Source: Discostella pseudostelligera (lineage: Eukaryota; Bacillariophyta; Thalassiosirophyceae; Thalassiosirales; Thalassiosiraceae). Taken from it: a DNA stretch of 10,948 bases. Within the stretch, counting starts at the first letter, position 1. Every line of letters begins with the position of its first letter. The stretch covers positions 1-10,948 of the forward strand of contig JALLBK010000818.1 in the NCBI GenBank assembly GCA_036940085.1. The letters run 5' to 3'. The notes under the pieces are model-generated. The model searched no databases and had not been told where the DNA came from. It saw only the letters and a program-made list of their open reading frames with translations. Below, piece by piece: positions 1 through 7,439 of the stretch. Made by a program: the position numbers and the translations under genes.

Positions 1-421
1 TATTGAAAACAGTATAAATTCAGCTATATGAGATGCTATATACTAGACTTAATATTTAGCGTCTCAGGGTGACCACTAGAGAGAGAGTTAGCACCACTCC
101 ATCTGATAGTTTAATGATCACCACACCCCCACCAGGCTGGACGTACCATGCACCAACCCCTCACTCAACACCACCATCATTCGTACCTCTGGGCCATGGC
201 GGCGAATAGCGAGAGGTAGTGAAGTGCAGGGGCGGAGAAAGAAATACACCTGATGATCCAGTGGTTCGACAGGAAGAGAGTGGAGAAGCTCTGCCTGTCC
301 GACATGACACTTGCATAGGTATGCGATCACACTTTCCCTATCGGTGTCGGCCTCGAAGCCTAAATTCACAAGTATCAAAAGCTGCAACACATCGTCGACA
401 TTTATCTTGTCAAACTTGCAA
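1..421. other. 5' flank / presumed promoter of the glycosyltransferase-like gene
   Basis: No gene is supported here. The open frame of the next gene runs back to about 311 without a stop, but it contains no ATG before 422, so this stretch is read as 5' UTR and promoter. The left end is A/T-rich. A (GA)n element, TAGAGAGAGAGT, sits at 77-88, and the same 12-mer recurs on the minus strand just upstream of the PAP/fibrillin gene. Several scattered ATGs (for example at 195) open only very short frames. The minus-strand frame at 118-390 shows no recognisable protein features. Confidence 0.5.
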
Positions 422-1522
422 ATGAAAATCCTTACCTTTCGAATGGCGGTGATCGCCGTAGCATGGATTTTTTGGTTTCTACTGCTCTTAGAAAAGTCGC
501 TCAGAAGTTATTCATCAACAACCTACAATGCTTACTCAACGAGCGCAGCAACAAATGCCAACGAAAGTATTGAAGCTGTCCTCATAATAGCGACAGCTCC
601 CTACTCGGCGAATCATGTCATGGCCCTTTGGACGCAATTAGAGTGCTTAACAAGTGGAATTGATAGAGTTCTCATATCAGCGCCAGACACAGAATGGAGC
701 AGGGATATCATCGCTCAAGTTATTTACCGCTTCACACAACTTTCCAATACAACAACATTTGCTCTGGAGGCGGTATTTAATCCGAACAATCGATACGACG
801 TCGGCCTTTGGTGTGATGGGTTAGATCATATTGATGCTCACAACACATCCACTGGTGGTCCACGTGCAGTATTCTTGATAAATGACTCCGCAGCTGCACT
901 GAGTAGGTACGATGCACTTACGAATAGAATTGTCAACGCCACGCGAATTGAGGACTTGAATACAACAAAGAATAAAGGAGGAACTACAAAACTGATCAGC
1001 CTGAATGGTGAAATACATGGGCCTGGAGTGAATAAAACAACTTGGATTGAATCTGTATATCGAGGTCTAACACCCGACGGTGCATCCACTTTCTACAAAC
1101 ATTCTTGCTCTGACGAGGTGCGATGGGCATGTGCGGGCAAAGGAAAGAAGGCCGCAAAGCAATGCGTTATTGATCTATTTGAAAAGGCTTTAGCAAGTTT
1201 CTACGCTAAATCTGAGTTGGGAGTCATGTACCCGAGTTATCTCTTGCCAGAATGGAATGTTAGTAGATGGGAAGCAATGCATGGAATTATTGAACCAGAT
1301 GATCACTGGCTTTTTGGAAGGAGATATTTCTGGTACTTGTATGAAGTTCATGACTTCCCGATCCGCAAATTGAAATGGCCGACATCGAGAGGACTACCAC
1401 CTGACAGTATGTGTCTTCGGTTGTTGGACGACAATCGTACGTTCGAGGACCTGCCATATCCGTCGCTTGATACCTTGAACGTAAATCAAGCAGGAATGTC
1501 GAAATTGGAATCATCTTTATAA
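422..1522 (+). CDS. Type II membrane, N-glycosylated glycosyltransferase-like protein (RgpF/rhamnan-synthesis-F-like)
   Basis: A single-exon gene of 366 residues. The start at 422 is the first in-frame ATG and is followed at once by a hydrophobic segment (about residues 8-24, AVIAVAWIFWFLLLL) with basic residues on both sides, a typical uncleaved signal anchor of Golgi type II enzymes. A second Met at residue 8 is possible. The rest has nine N-x-S/T sequons (NES, NTT, NTS, NDS, NAT, NTT, NKT, NVS, NRT) and several cysteines, as expected for a lumenal domain. The segments RYDVGLWCDGL (around D126) and FLINDSAAAL (N154-D155-S156) resemble the YDFGSW and LLNDS blocks of the RgpF family (rhamnan synthesis protein F, glycosyltransferases acting on surface polysaccharides). 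The donor sugar cannot be told from sequence. It is convergent with the PPR gene. That it is a lumenal membrane protein is fairly sure; the RgpF link is tentative. Confidence 0.72.
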   Translation: MKILTFRMAVIAVAWIFWFLLLLEKSLRSYSSTTYNAYSTSAATNANESIEAVLIIATAPYSANHVMALWTQLECLTSGIDRVLISAPDTEWSRDIIAQVIYRFTQLSNTTTFALEAVFNPNNRYDVGLWCDGLDHIDAHNTSTGGPRAVFLINDSAAALSRYDALTNRIVNATRIEDLNTTKNKGGTTKLISLNGEIHGPGVNKTTWIESVYRGLTPDGASTFYKHSCSDEVRWACAGKGKKAAKQCVIDLFEKALASFYAKSELGVMYPSYLLPEWNVSRWEAMHGIIEPDDHWLFGRRYFWYLYEVHDFPIRKLKWPTSRGLPPDSMCLRLLDDNRTFEDLPYPSLDTLNVNQAGMSKLESSL

Positions 1523-1800
1523 ATGGCACATGATGAGAGGATTTCATGACATGAAAAAGTAATTCCTTCACATTATTTCATTGCCCAGTCGGCTCGGGAT
1601 AGATTTTAGAGCGACAACAACTCCATTAAGATTCGTAGAGTGCGAACAAGTACGACCGCAATCGGAGCGACTACAACAGGAACAATGCCTTAAGTTATTA
1701 GGTGGCAATCCACAGTTGAAGCAATGCGAGTGCAAAAGATGTCATATCGATCGGAACGATTGGTTTCATGTGGAGTTCATAGTTGCAGTTTCTATTTCTA
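1523..1800. other. Convergent 3' junction between the glycosyltransferase-like gene and the PPR gene
   Basis: This 278-bp stretch lies between two facing stop codons and should hold both 3' UTRs. The only structure seen is a perfect short palindrome at 1542-1556 (TTTCATG-A-CATGAAA), twenty bases after the plus-strand stop. No AATAAA was found on either strand. A plus-strand open frame (1581-1880) has no ATG near its left end, shows no recognisable domain and runs into the antisense of the PPR gene, so it is not called. Confidence 0.55.
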
Positions 1801-3480
1801 TCAGGGCGCAGTCTCGTCACGTAACTGCTTTACTCTTTCCATGCCTTCTGTATCATTTATCAGCATCAATGCCTTTATAACCAAATCAAATGTGACAGAG
1901 GTAGGCTTCAGCGACCGGTCATTCTCGTGGCTTTTATGCAACAGGAATAATTGTTGAAGTAAGTCCTCGCATCGCCTTGCCGATACCTCCATTTGTCGCC
2001 GTTTGTTCTCTTCGCCAGTAGAAGCAATTATCGCATTGATCGCTGCCGAATTAGCCTTGATGGCCGCTGTATATGCCACAGCATTTGGTCGACATTTTGT
2101 ATCTCCCAACAGGAAACGGTGTGTCATTCGACGTAGTATTGCGTCGGCACGTATACCAGATTCTTCCGTGTTGCTATTTGCATACGCATTGATGACGGTA
2201 CTGTAAGATATACAATCCGGCATAACTCTATAATCCCTCCCTTTTTCATATCTCTTCTCCATCGAATTCAACAGTTGCTCTGCCTGCCCTGCTCTACTAT
2301 CACCTAATGTATTTCCATCACCGTTCAGCATTGTCATTGGGTCCTTCGCCAATGCATTCATGCAAGCATTGTACACAAATGTCGTTGGTTTGGCATTCTC
2401 AAAACCAAGTTGATACAAACTTTCCATGTGTAGTAGTAGTTGGGATGCCTTGTCCGATGCACCCTCCTCGTGACTATTAGCATATGCATTGATAATTGCA
2501 CCAAAGGTCAAGGCATCAGGCATCAAATCCGTATTGCCCTCGTCGTACAAACGTCCCATCTCATCGAGGAGAAACTTTGCCCGATTGGCACAGTCCTTAT
2601 CTCGACTGCGTGCCACTGCATTAATCACCGCATTCCATGATCGTGCATCCGGTTTCATACCCTCATCATACTCGTACCGTTCGTCGTTAAACAAATCATA
2701 CATTTTGCGTAGGAGTGCCTCGGCAGATCGAGCACTCACACCTCCATTTTCACGACTGCGTGCCCATGCAGTAATGACGGAATTGTAGGTAATTTTATTC
2801 GGTTTGACATGGTCCCATCCATGTTCTTCGTAGAGGGTATGCATCTGATCAAGTAAGGCCTGAGCACGTTTGGGAGAGTCTTTCCGCGTGCAACGTGCCC
2901 ATGCCGTGATTGCGTTGGTGAATGAGATGGTGTTGGGTGTTATCATTGTTCTTAACTGTTGCTTACTATTCTTCGTCTTTGTCGGCGTTGGTTCGTTAGC
3001 TGCATCGGAATTGTTGTCTTCCTTGTCGGCTGCCTTTTTCGCCACTTGATATTTCCGCACAGCATCTAACAGTATAGCCTCTACTTTTATTGCTGTGGTG
3101 GCATCAAAATTTTTGGACATGCGATTTAGTCTATTGTTGAATTGTAGAGTGGCCGAATTGACAATTACGGATTGTGAAGATTTGTTGTTGCTCGATTGCA
3201 CTTTCTTGTTGGTGTTGATGCTTATTCTATCATCGGCATGTGACGACGACGATGCCGGCAGTGATGGTAGTGTTGGATCGATGATATTTATATCATTGGC
3301 TTCGGACGAAGACGCCATCAAGTGGTTTACATCACTGATTGCGCTGGTGTCGCGGAATCTCGGACGAAGACGAGGATCTCTATTTGGATGATAACACGGT
3401 GAAAATGCAGACACCTGTATGCAGGCGTATGCCGAAGAATGTAAGCACGAGAATGATAGTAGCATGGACAGCTTCATCAT
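1801..3480 (-). CDS. Plastid-targeted pentatricopeptide repeat (PPR) RNA-binding protein
   Basis: A single-exon gene of 559 residues. Residues 1-25 form a signal peptide. The junction VSA25|F26SPCY, followed by a Pro/Arg-rich stretch (residues 31-43), fits the ASAF-type bipartite signal that sends proteins across the four membranes of a diatom plastid. After a polar linker, a half-repeat-like helix (about 125-145) precedes PPR units starting near residues 183, 228, 278, 322, 366, 422 and 466, plus a partial one at 527. Typical first helices are ITYNSVITAWAR, LTFGAIINAYAN and ISYSTVINAYAN, with repeat ends in KPD or MPD. Unit length is 44-61 residues, longer than the canonical 35, because the loop after the second helix is extended. 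PPR proteins bind organellar RNA and act in processing, stability or translation. No editing (DYW), SMR or nuclease domain is visible. The gene is divergent from the MYND-HECT_2 gene. The RNA target is unknown. Confidence 0.93.
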   Translation of the reverse strand: MMKLSMLLSFSCLHSSAYACIQVSAFSPCYHPNRDPRLRPRFRDTSAISDVNHLMASSSEANDINIIDPTLPSLPASSSSHADDRISINTNKKVQSSNNKSSQSVIVNSATLQFNNRLNRMSKNFDATTAIKVEAILLDAVRKYQVAKKAADKEDNNSDAANEPTPTKTKNSKQQLRTMITPNTISFTNAITAWARCTRKDSPKRAQALLDQMHTLYEEHGWDHVKPNKITYNSVITAWARSRENGGVSARSAEALLRKMYDLFNDERYEYDEGMKPDARSWNAVINAVARSRDKDCANRAKFLLDEMGRLYDEGNTDLMPDALTFGAIINAYANSHEEGASDKASQLLLHMESLYQLGFENAKPTTFVYNACMNALAKDPMTMLNGDGNTLGDSRAGQAEQLLNSMEKRYEKGRDYRVMPDCISYSTVINAYANSNTEESGIRADAILRRMTHRFLLGDTKCRPNAVAYTAAIKANSAAINAIIASTGEENKRRQMEVSARRCEDLLQQLFLLHKSHENDRSLKPTSVTFDLVIKALMLINDTEGMERVKQLRDETAP

Positions 3481-3543
3481 GATAAGAATTGTTCGTTGTT
3501 TGTTGAGGTTGCCTCGGCAAGCTTAAGTAGCTGATGTGTGATG

Positions 3544-3564
3544 CCTCCAACCTCCAACCTCCAA
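3544..3564. repeat. Three tandem CCTCCAA units
   Basis: A perfect 7-bp unit is repeated three times and is followed directly by the GC-rich palindrome CAGCGCGCGCTG at 3565-3576. It lies about 65-85 bp upstream of the PPR start codon, so it may fall in the PPR core promoter or 5' UTR. No factor is assigned. Confidence 0.85.
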
Positions 3565-3794
3565 CAGCGCGCGCTGCTGATCAAAACTAAAGATCGAGCA
3601 ACTCTGCCGCTGCTGATCTTGTCTGATGTCACTGCGGGTTCTGTGCTAATTGAAATACTTTGACGACGGATGAAGCCGATGGGGGCAATGTCCTATGGCG
3701 GAGTAAAGTGTAAAGTATGGGCTATGGGCATCGGTCGGCCGCCATGGTGGATTGTGCGGTTGGTGCATGGTGATGGCAGGCGGCAAGGGCTGAA

Positions 3795-3871
3795 GACAGA
3801 CAGACACATCATACGAGTACACCTGCAGAAAAGTCTGTCTGGCGTCAGAATTTCGTCTGTCTGGTGACGCC
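3795..3871. repeat. Inverted GTCTG/CAGAC cluster with TGACG inverted half-sites
   Basis: AGACAGAC occurs in two overlapping registers (3794-3801 and 3798-3805). Its reverse complement GTCTGTCT occurs at 3833-3840 and again at 3855-3862, each time followed by GG. The perfect pair GGCGTCA (3841-3847) and TGACGCC (3865-3871) lies across the second copy. The arms could form stems if transcribed in the 5' UTR of the downstream gene, or could be paired protein sites. Confidence 0.7.
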
Positions 3872-3918
3872 TCCACAGCACAGATCGACGATCGACGACC
3901 GACCGTCGTCAAAAATTT

Positions 3919-4002
3919 ATGATGACCATGGACCATGGTATCCGCATCTTCGTCGTACCTCCACCACCCCTGCGATCACTGCGGCAAAGTCTCTTCATCT
4001 AA
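3919..4002 (+). other. Overlapping out-of-frame uORF at the MYND-HECT_2 start
   Basis: ATGs at 3919, 3922 and 3928 share one frame that differs from the main frame. It stops at 4000-4002, inside the main coding region. The main ATG at 3935 has a strong context (ACCATGG); the ATG at 3928 has the same context. If transcription starts upstream of 3919, scanning ribosomes meet this 27-codon frame first, which would lower output of the main protein. Confidence 0.45.
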
Positions 4003-6445
4003 CCTACGATGCTCTCAATGTCAATCAGTCTGGTATTGTGATCGGTCTTGTCAATCGAATGCATGGAATCCATCACCATTGACGACGACTACCTGCGGCG
4101 GCGATGGTGGCACTGGTGGTAGGGGAAAGGGCGGCCATCGCGAGTTATGTCATCAATTGCGCAAGAAGAAGAAAAAGAAACAAAATAATGCATTAGTTGA
4201 GCTTATGCAACATGTGCAAACATTGGACAGCCATGAGGCGTATAGGCGCATGTGTTTGGTGCAAGATGAAATGCAGCGTCTGAAATCTTTGGAATTGGGA
4301 GGGGGAGAGATGCCGCATCATAATCAACCACAACAGCAGCAACAACAACATGAACTCAATCATACGGATAAGGCAATACAGAATGAAGATAAGAGTGTTG
4401 TCACGAATGGCGTTGGTGAAGCGAAATTATCAAATGCTACGACGGAATGCAAGTCAGATGAAATACGGAATACAGCACCCAATCTAATCAACGAAGATCA
4501 TGTAATCGAAAGTGAAACACCACCACCCGTCCAAACATCCAATCTTCGAAGAGTGAGTGGCAAATGGTTACAGAAAGGTGGTAAAATCTCCATTGAATAC
4601 TTGCCGAATGTCAAGTGCTACAGAGTTGTGTTGCTCAAATCATCTTCTACTACCTCGACGGAAGAAGGCGTCGACATGTTTTCATTGAACGGCATTCCAA
4701 AGTCCCAGCACGAATTGCAGTGCACTATAACACACCAAAACGTACAGGATGATGGGGTGCATGACTATTTTGAGATGAAGTTGTACCAACGACAACATGA
4801 TACATTTGCATCATGCCCTTCATCATTCGCAACATCGTCACTGGATTGCGACGAAGAACAAACTCTACTCCTTGCAATGTCCCTACCAACACTAAGACAT
4901 TCGAGCCTTAACAAACAAGTGGATGCAAGCACGGTTCTTCCAAATGTGAATATATCCCTCGATGCCAACTCCATATCACTGCGTGTACAACTAAAACAAC
5001 ATGAAGACCAATCGACTGCTATGACTAACACCGAGAGTGAAAATCTGGTGGACACTTTAGTAGGGGTGGATGCGTCCTCCTCCTCATTCTCACCAAATGT
5101 TGCAACAAACGCATTGGACCTCGATTATTTACGTTGTCGATCATGTCAACACCGCTTACTTCGGGACGCAGCGACGACCACCACCGCAGAAATCAATAAT
5201 GACACAGCTTGCCAAAACGACAATCCAGCTAACGTTACCCCTACTCCTACTACTGCAACGACTTCCATAATACAATCTGTATTACCCCTCCCCTCTGGAT
5301 ATTGGGATGAAATATCCGATTATTTAATTTGTTATGACGGGCAAGCCTCCGTAGACTTTACATCCTCGTCCACATCGGCCATTGCACGGATTGCATTGGA
5401 AGATGATGCTATTCTTGTATTGCATAGACTTGATTTGGATGAGATGGGTGGAGGAGTTTGTGTACTTGATGCATCATTGGGTGGGGGGTATGGAGAGCAT
5501 ACGATGGAAGGTAATCATCGGAAGGATGACATTTCGAATAGAGATAGTATGGGTAGCAAAGGTGACGTTGGTGAGGCACCCTTCCGAGTGTGGAAAGATA
5601 AGGCGGCCGTCAACGGGATGAGATCAAAAGTTGCAACATGCGCTAGTTGCTACTCCACATTGGGGTACGTATCCGAGCATGACACCGATACGTTTCGATT
5701 GTACAAACATCTTTTGGACTGCGGTAAGGAGAACGATGGCGATGGTAGTCATGTTCGTAGTGATTGTGGTGATGCAGAACCAGTCGGAAGAAGTGCATTT
5801 ATGAAGCATACTTGTGCAACGTTCCTAGCGAGAGAGTTAGTACGGTATGCCGAGAGTGATGCCATTTACACCTTCATCGTGGCGATTTCGGATGTGAATG
5901 ACTGGACGAGGATGGGTCGCAGGAATCCTGGCGCGTGCGTCTTACTTCGAACATTGGGATGGGATACACCAATGTCGACTATGGAGGGTGGTGCGAGGAT
6001 GGACGGTCCCGCGGAGGAGGAAAGTAGTGGTGATTTGAACAATTATCCGCTTAGCTTTCAGAAGGTTGTCAAGGTTATCTTTGAGGTGGTTACGGATAGG
6101 AACGTCTTGACTTCGCCTCAGACGAGTAATGGCGACAACCCCATGGAGTGGACATGGGGTGGTACCGATTTCTGTTGTCCTCCGCCCCGTCTGTCTTCTG
6201 CGTCGAATGCAAGTGGATTGAGGAATGATGAAATGGCAGTACAAACAAGAGCATCCTCGGTAGGAATATTCCTCTCGGAGCGAGAGTGGTGTGAATTGAA
6301 GGATGAACTTCATCGGAGCTCAGACTACTTCACAGCGGCAGTGAGCGATGCATTCGTTATGACGAAGTTGGGGGTATTGCCACCAACCACTAGCGACCGA
6401 AAGCAGGCGGCAAAATTGAGTTTTCTCCCGCTTGTCACTTATTAA
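3935..6445 (+). CDS. MYND zinc finger plus UBE3D/Ipa1-type HECT_2 domain protein
   Basis: A single-exon gene of 836 residues. The N-terminus is a MYND finger: C13-x2-C16, C26-x2-C29, C35-x3-C39, then H68-x3-C72, with W44 at the usual place but a Gly/Thr-rich insert of about 20 residues before H68. A lysine run (77-82, possible nuclear signal) and a polar linker with a short Gln tract follow. From about residue 400 it matches the HECT_2 family (UBE3D in animals, Ipa1 in yeast): C401-x2-C404, the block LPLPSGYWDEI (450-460) with C466, C569-x2-C572 followed by LGY, RLYKHL (588-593), a hydrophobic block near 645-653, KVVKVIFEV (710-718), and a C-terminal helix beginning LSEREWCEL. Family members act as E3-like ubiquitin ligases (human UBE3D binds the E2 UBE2C) and support the CPSF73 cleavage factor in mRNA 3'-end formation. 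At 836 residues it is about twice the length of UBE3D, owing to the N-terminal finger and low-complexity inserts. The catalytic cysteine cannot be assigned by eye. The start at 3935 is the first ATG after an in-frame stop at 3923-3925. Confidence 0.88.
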   Translation: MVSASSSYLHHPCDHCGKVSSSNLRCSQCQSVWYCDRSCQSNAWNPSPLTTTTCGGDGGTGGRGKGGHRELCHQLRKKKKKKQNNALVELMQHVQTLDSHEAYRRMCLVQDEMQRLKSLELGGGEMPHHNQPQQQQQQHELNHTDKAIQNEDKSVVTNGVGEAKLSNATTECKSDEIRNTAPNLINEDHVIESETPPPVQTSNLRRVSGKWLQKGGKISIEYLPNVKCYRVVLLKSSSTTSTEEGVDMFSLNGIPKSQHELQCTITHQNVQDDGVHDYFEMKLYQRQHDTFASCPSSFATSSLDCDEEQTLLLAMSLPTLRHSSLNKQVDASTVLPNVNISLDANSISLRVQLKQHEDQSTAMTNTESENLVDTLVGVDASSSSFSPNVATNALDLDYLRCRSCQHRLLRDAATTTTAEINNDTACQNDNPANVTPTPTTATTSIIQSVLPLPSGYWDEISDYLICYDGQASVDFTSSSTSAIARIALEDDAILVLHRLDLDEMGGGVCVLDASLGGGYGEHTMEGNHRKDDISNRDSMGSKGDVGEAPFRVWKDKAAVNGMRSKVATCASCYSTLGYVSEHDTDTFRLYKHLLDCGKENDGDGSHVRSDCGDAEPVGRSAFMKHTCATFLARELVRYAESDAIYTFIVAISDVNDWTRMGRRNPGACVLLRTLGWDTPMSTMEGGARMDGPAEEESSGDLNNYPLSFQKVVKVIFEVVTDRNVLTSPQTSNGDNPMEWTWGGTDFCCPPPRLSSASNASGLRNDEMAVQTRASSVGIFLSEREWCELKDELHRSSDYFTAAVSDAFVMTKLGVLPPTTSDRKQAAKLSFLPLVTY

Positions 6446-6632
6446 ACCATATAACATAATATGTGCTCATTAAAGTTCTTTAGTCATGGTCTCCTATCTT
6501 CAATTCCATCGAGTAAATTTTTTTGATCTCTTATCGGGAGTAACACAGGTGCTATATGTGACGTTCACCAAAAGTTCTCACCATGATTGTAGTTATCATG
6601 TTCCTTCCATTTGCAGCTATTCAATCGAACGA
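6446..6632. other. Convergent 3' junction between MYND-HECT_2 and PAP/fibrillin genes
   Basis: 187 bp between facing stop codons, expected to hold both 3' UTRs. ATTAAA occurs at 6441-6446 (overlapping the plus-strand stop) and at 6469-6474; the second is the better candidate poly(A) signal for the MYND-HECT_2 transcript. Nothing else is supported. Confidence 0.5.
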
Positions 6633-7439
6633 TCATCCAGCCCTGCATATCAGAATATCATTCCTGCTGTTGGTATCGATTCTCAAGTCTTCATCCAAAT
6701 AAATAGTATCAAACCACCCCTCCCCCACGGGAGGGAAATTATACGTCCCCCATCGTCCAAGATTCAAATTGGCTTTCTCAAACTGGAACTTGGTCCTTAT
6801 CAATGACCCCCCTCCTTCCTCATCCTCTCTCATTGTTGCCTGATCTACGCTAATTCTACCCGTAACACCAAATCCACCATTTCCGCCACCAATCTTAACA
6901 AATGGGATATAATTTTCCAATATATCTCCATCCGATAATGTTTGGATTATTTCACTACTGATACCATTTTCCAGAAAGAAATTAATTTCCTTTTCCGATG
7001 TCCAAAGTACCACCCATTTACGCTGTAATAATGGACTGGTGGCAGTATTGAGTGTGGGATTGTAGGGTGTAAGCTTGTAAATAGAGGATTCGATATGTGA
7101 TCGTATCGAGGGTGAATTCCGACCGTAATTTAAGAGGCATTCATTGACTAGTTCACACTTCAATTCTATTCGTTGTTGGGATAATAATGACTCCTCGATG
7201 TTATTGCTCTTATTGGATGAGATGTTGTCCAATGATGGGAGGATGGAATCGAGAAATGTTCGCCATGCTGGCGGAGGCGGTGGCGATGCAGCAAATGCGA
7301 GAAATGCATGTGAGGGCGGTGAATAATGACTCCGCTTCCACGTTCTTCCTTTTGTGTAACAATTGAGGGACGAGGTGGCAATTGCCGCTGCGATGGAGAT
7401 GGAGAGGTTGAGTAGTCGGAGGAGGTTGGTCGAGTGCAT
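6633..7439 (-). CDS. PAP/fibrillin family plastid lipid-associated protein
   Basis: A single-exon gene of 268 residues. Family blocks seen are YNPTLNTATSPLL (126-138) followed by QRKWVVLWTSEKEI (139-152), matching the NP..LL.G.W.L.Y.S start of the lipocalin-like barrel, and the C-terminal signature GWFDTIYLDEDLRID (241-255) followed by R259 and ILICRA at the very end. PAP/fibrillins coat plastoglobules and thylakoid margins, bind lipids or carotenoids and respond to light stress. The N-terminus (about 5-22, LLRLLNLSISIAAAIA) looks like a signal peptide, as needed for a secondary plastid, but no clear ASAF motif follows at the expected cleavage point; AFLAFAASP at 45-53 is the nearest. A run of five prolines (53-57) separates the targeting region from the domain. 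The ATG at 7437-7439 is preceded by ACC on the coding strand. It is divergent from the DDX3 gene and shares its E2F-like promoter cluster. The lipid ligand is unknown. Confidence 0.88.
   Translation of the reverse strand: MHSTNLLRLLNLSISIAAAIATSSLNCYTKGRTWKRSHYSPPSHAFLAFAASPPPPPAWRTFLDSILPSLDNISSNKSNNIEESLLSQQRIELKCELVNECLLNYGRNSPSIRSHIESSIYKLTPYNPTLNTATSPLLQRKWVVLWTSEKEINFFLENGISSEIIQTLSDGDILENYIPFVKIGGGNGGFGVTGRISVDQATMREDEEGGGSLIRTKFQFEKANLNLGRWGTYNFPPVGEGWFDTIYLDEDLRIDTNSRNDILICRAG

Larger units (their letters stand above)
3481..3934. promoter_or_regulatory. Divergent promoter region between the PPR and MYND-HECT_2 genes
   Basis: 454 bp between two ATGs that point away from each other, with no supported gene inside. 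Visible elements are: three tandem CCTCCAA units (3544-3564); the 12-bp palindrome CAGCGCGCGCTG (3565-3576); GCTGCTGATC twice (3573-3582 and 3608-3617); tandem GTAAAGT (3703-3716); GACAGACAGAC (3795-3805) facing two copies of GTCTGTCTGG (3833-3842 and 3855-3864); GGCGTCA/TGACGCC arms (3841-3847 and 3865-3871) carrying the TGACG core bound by bZIP factors; and an 11-bp inverted repeat, TTTGACGACGG at 3659-3669 and CCGTCGTCAAA at 3903-3913. The region can be called a bidirectional promoter by position only. The roles of the elements are inference. Confidence 0.6.

Noticed and set aside
118..390. Minus-strand 90-codon frame and overlapping plus-strand frames in the left flank
   Set aside because: No motif, signal or domain is seen. 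The plus-strand version starts at GTG, which is not a normal eukaryotic start.
1542..1556. Palindrome TTTCATGACATGAAA as a transcription terminator
   Set aside because: Eukaryotic genes do not use such hairpins for termination, and the short arms are plausible by chance.
1581..1880. Plus-strand open frame of about 99 codons after the glycosyltransferase-like gene
   Set aside because: It begins at TTG, has no recognisable domain, and its right part is antisense to the PPR coding end.
6486..6806. ATG-initiated plus-strand frame of 106 codons
   Set aside because: More than half is antisense to the PAP/fibrillin coding end. The composition is not protein-like and no domain is recognised.
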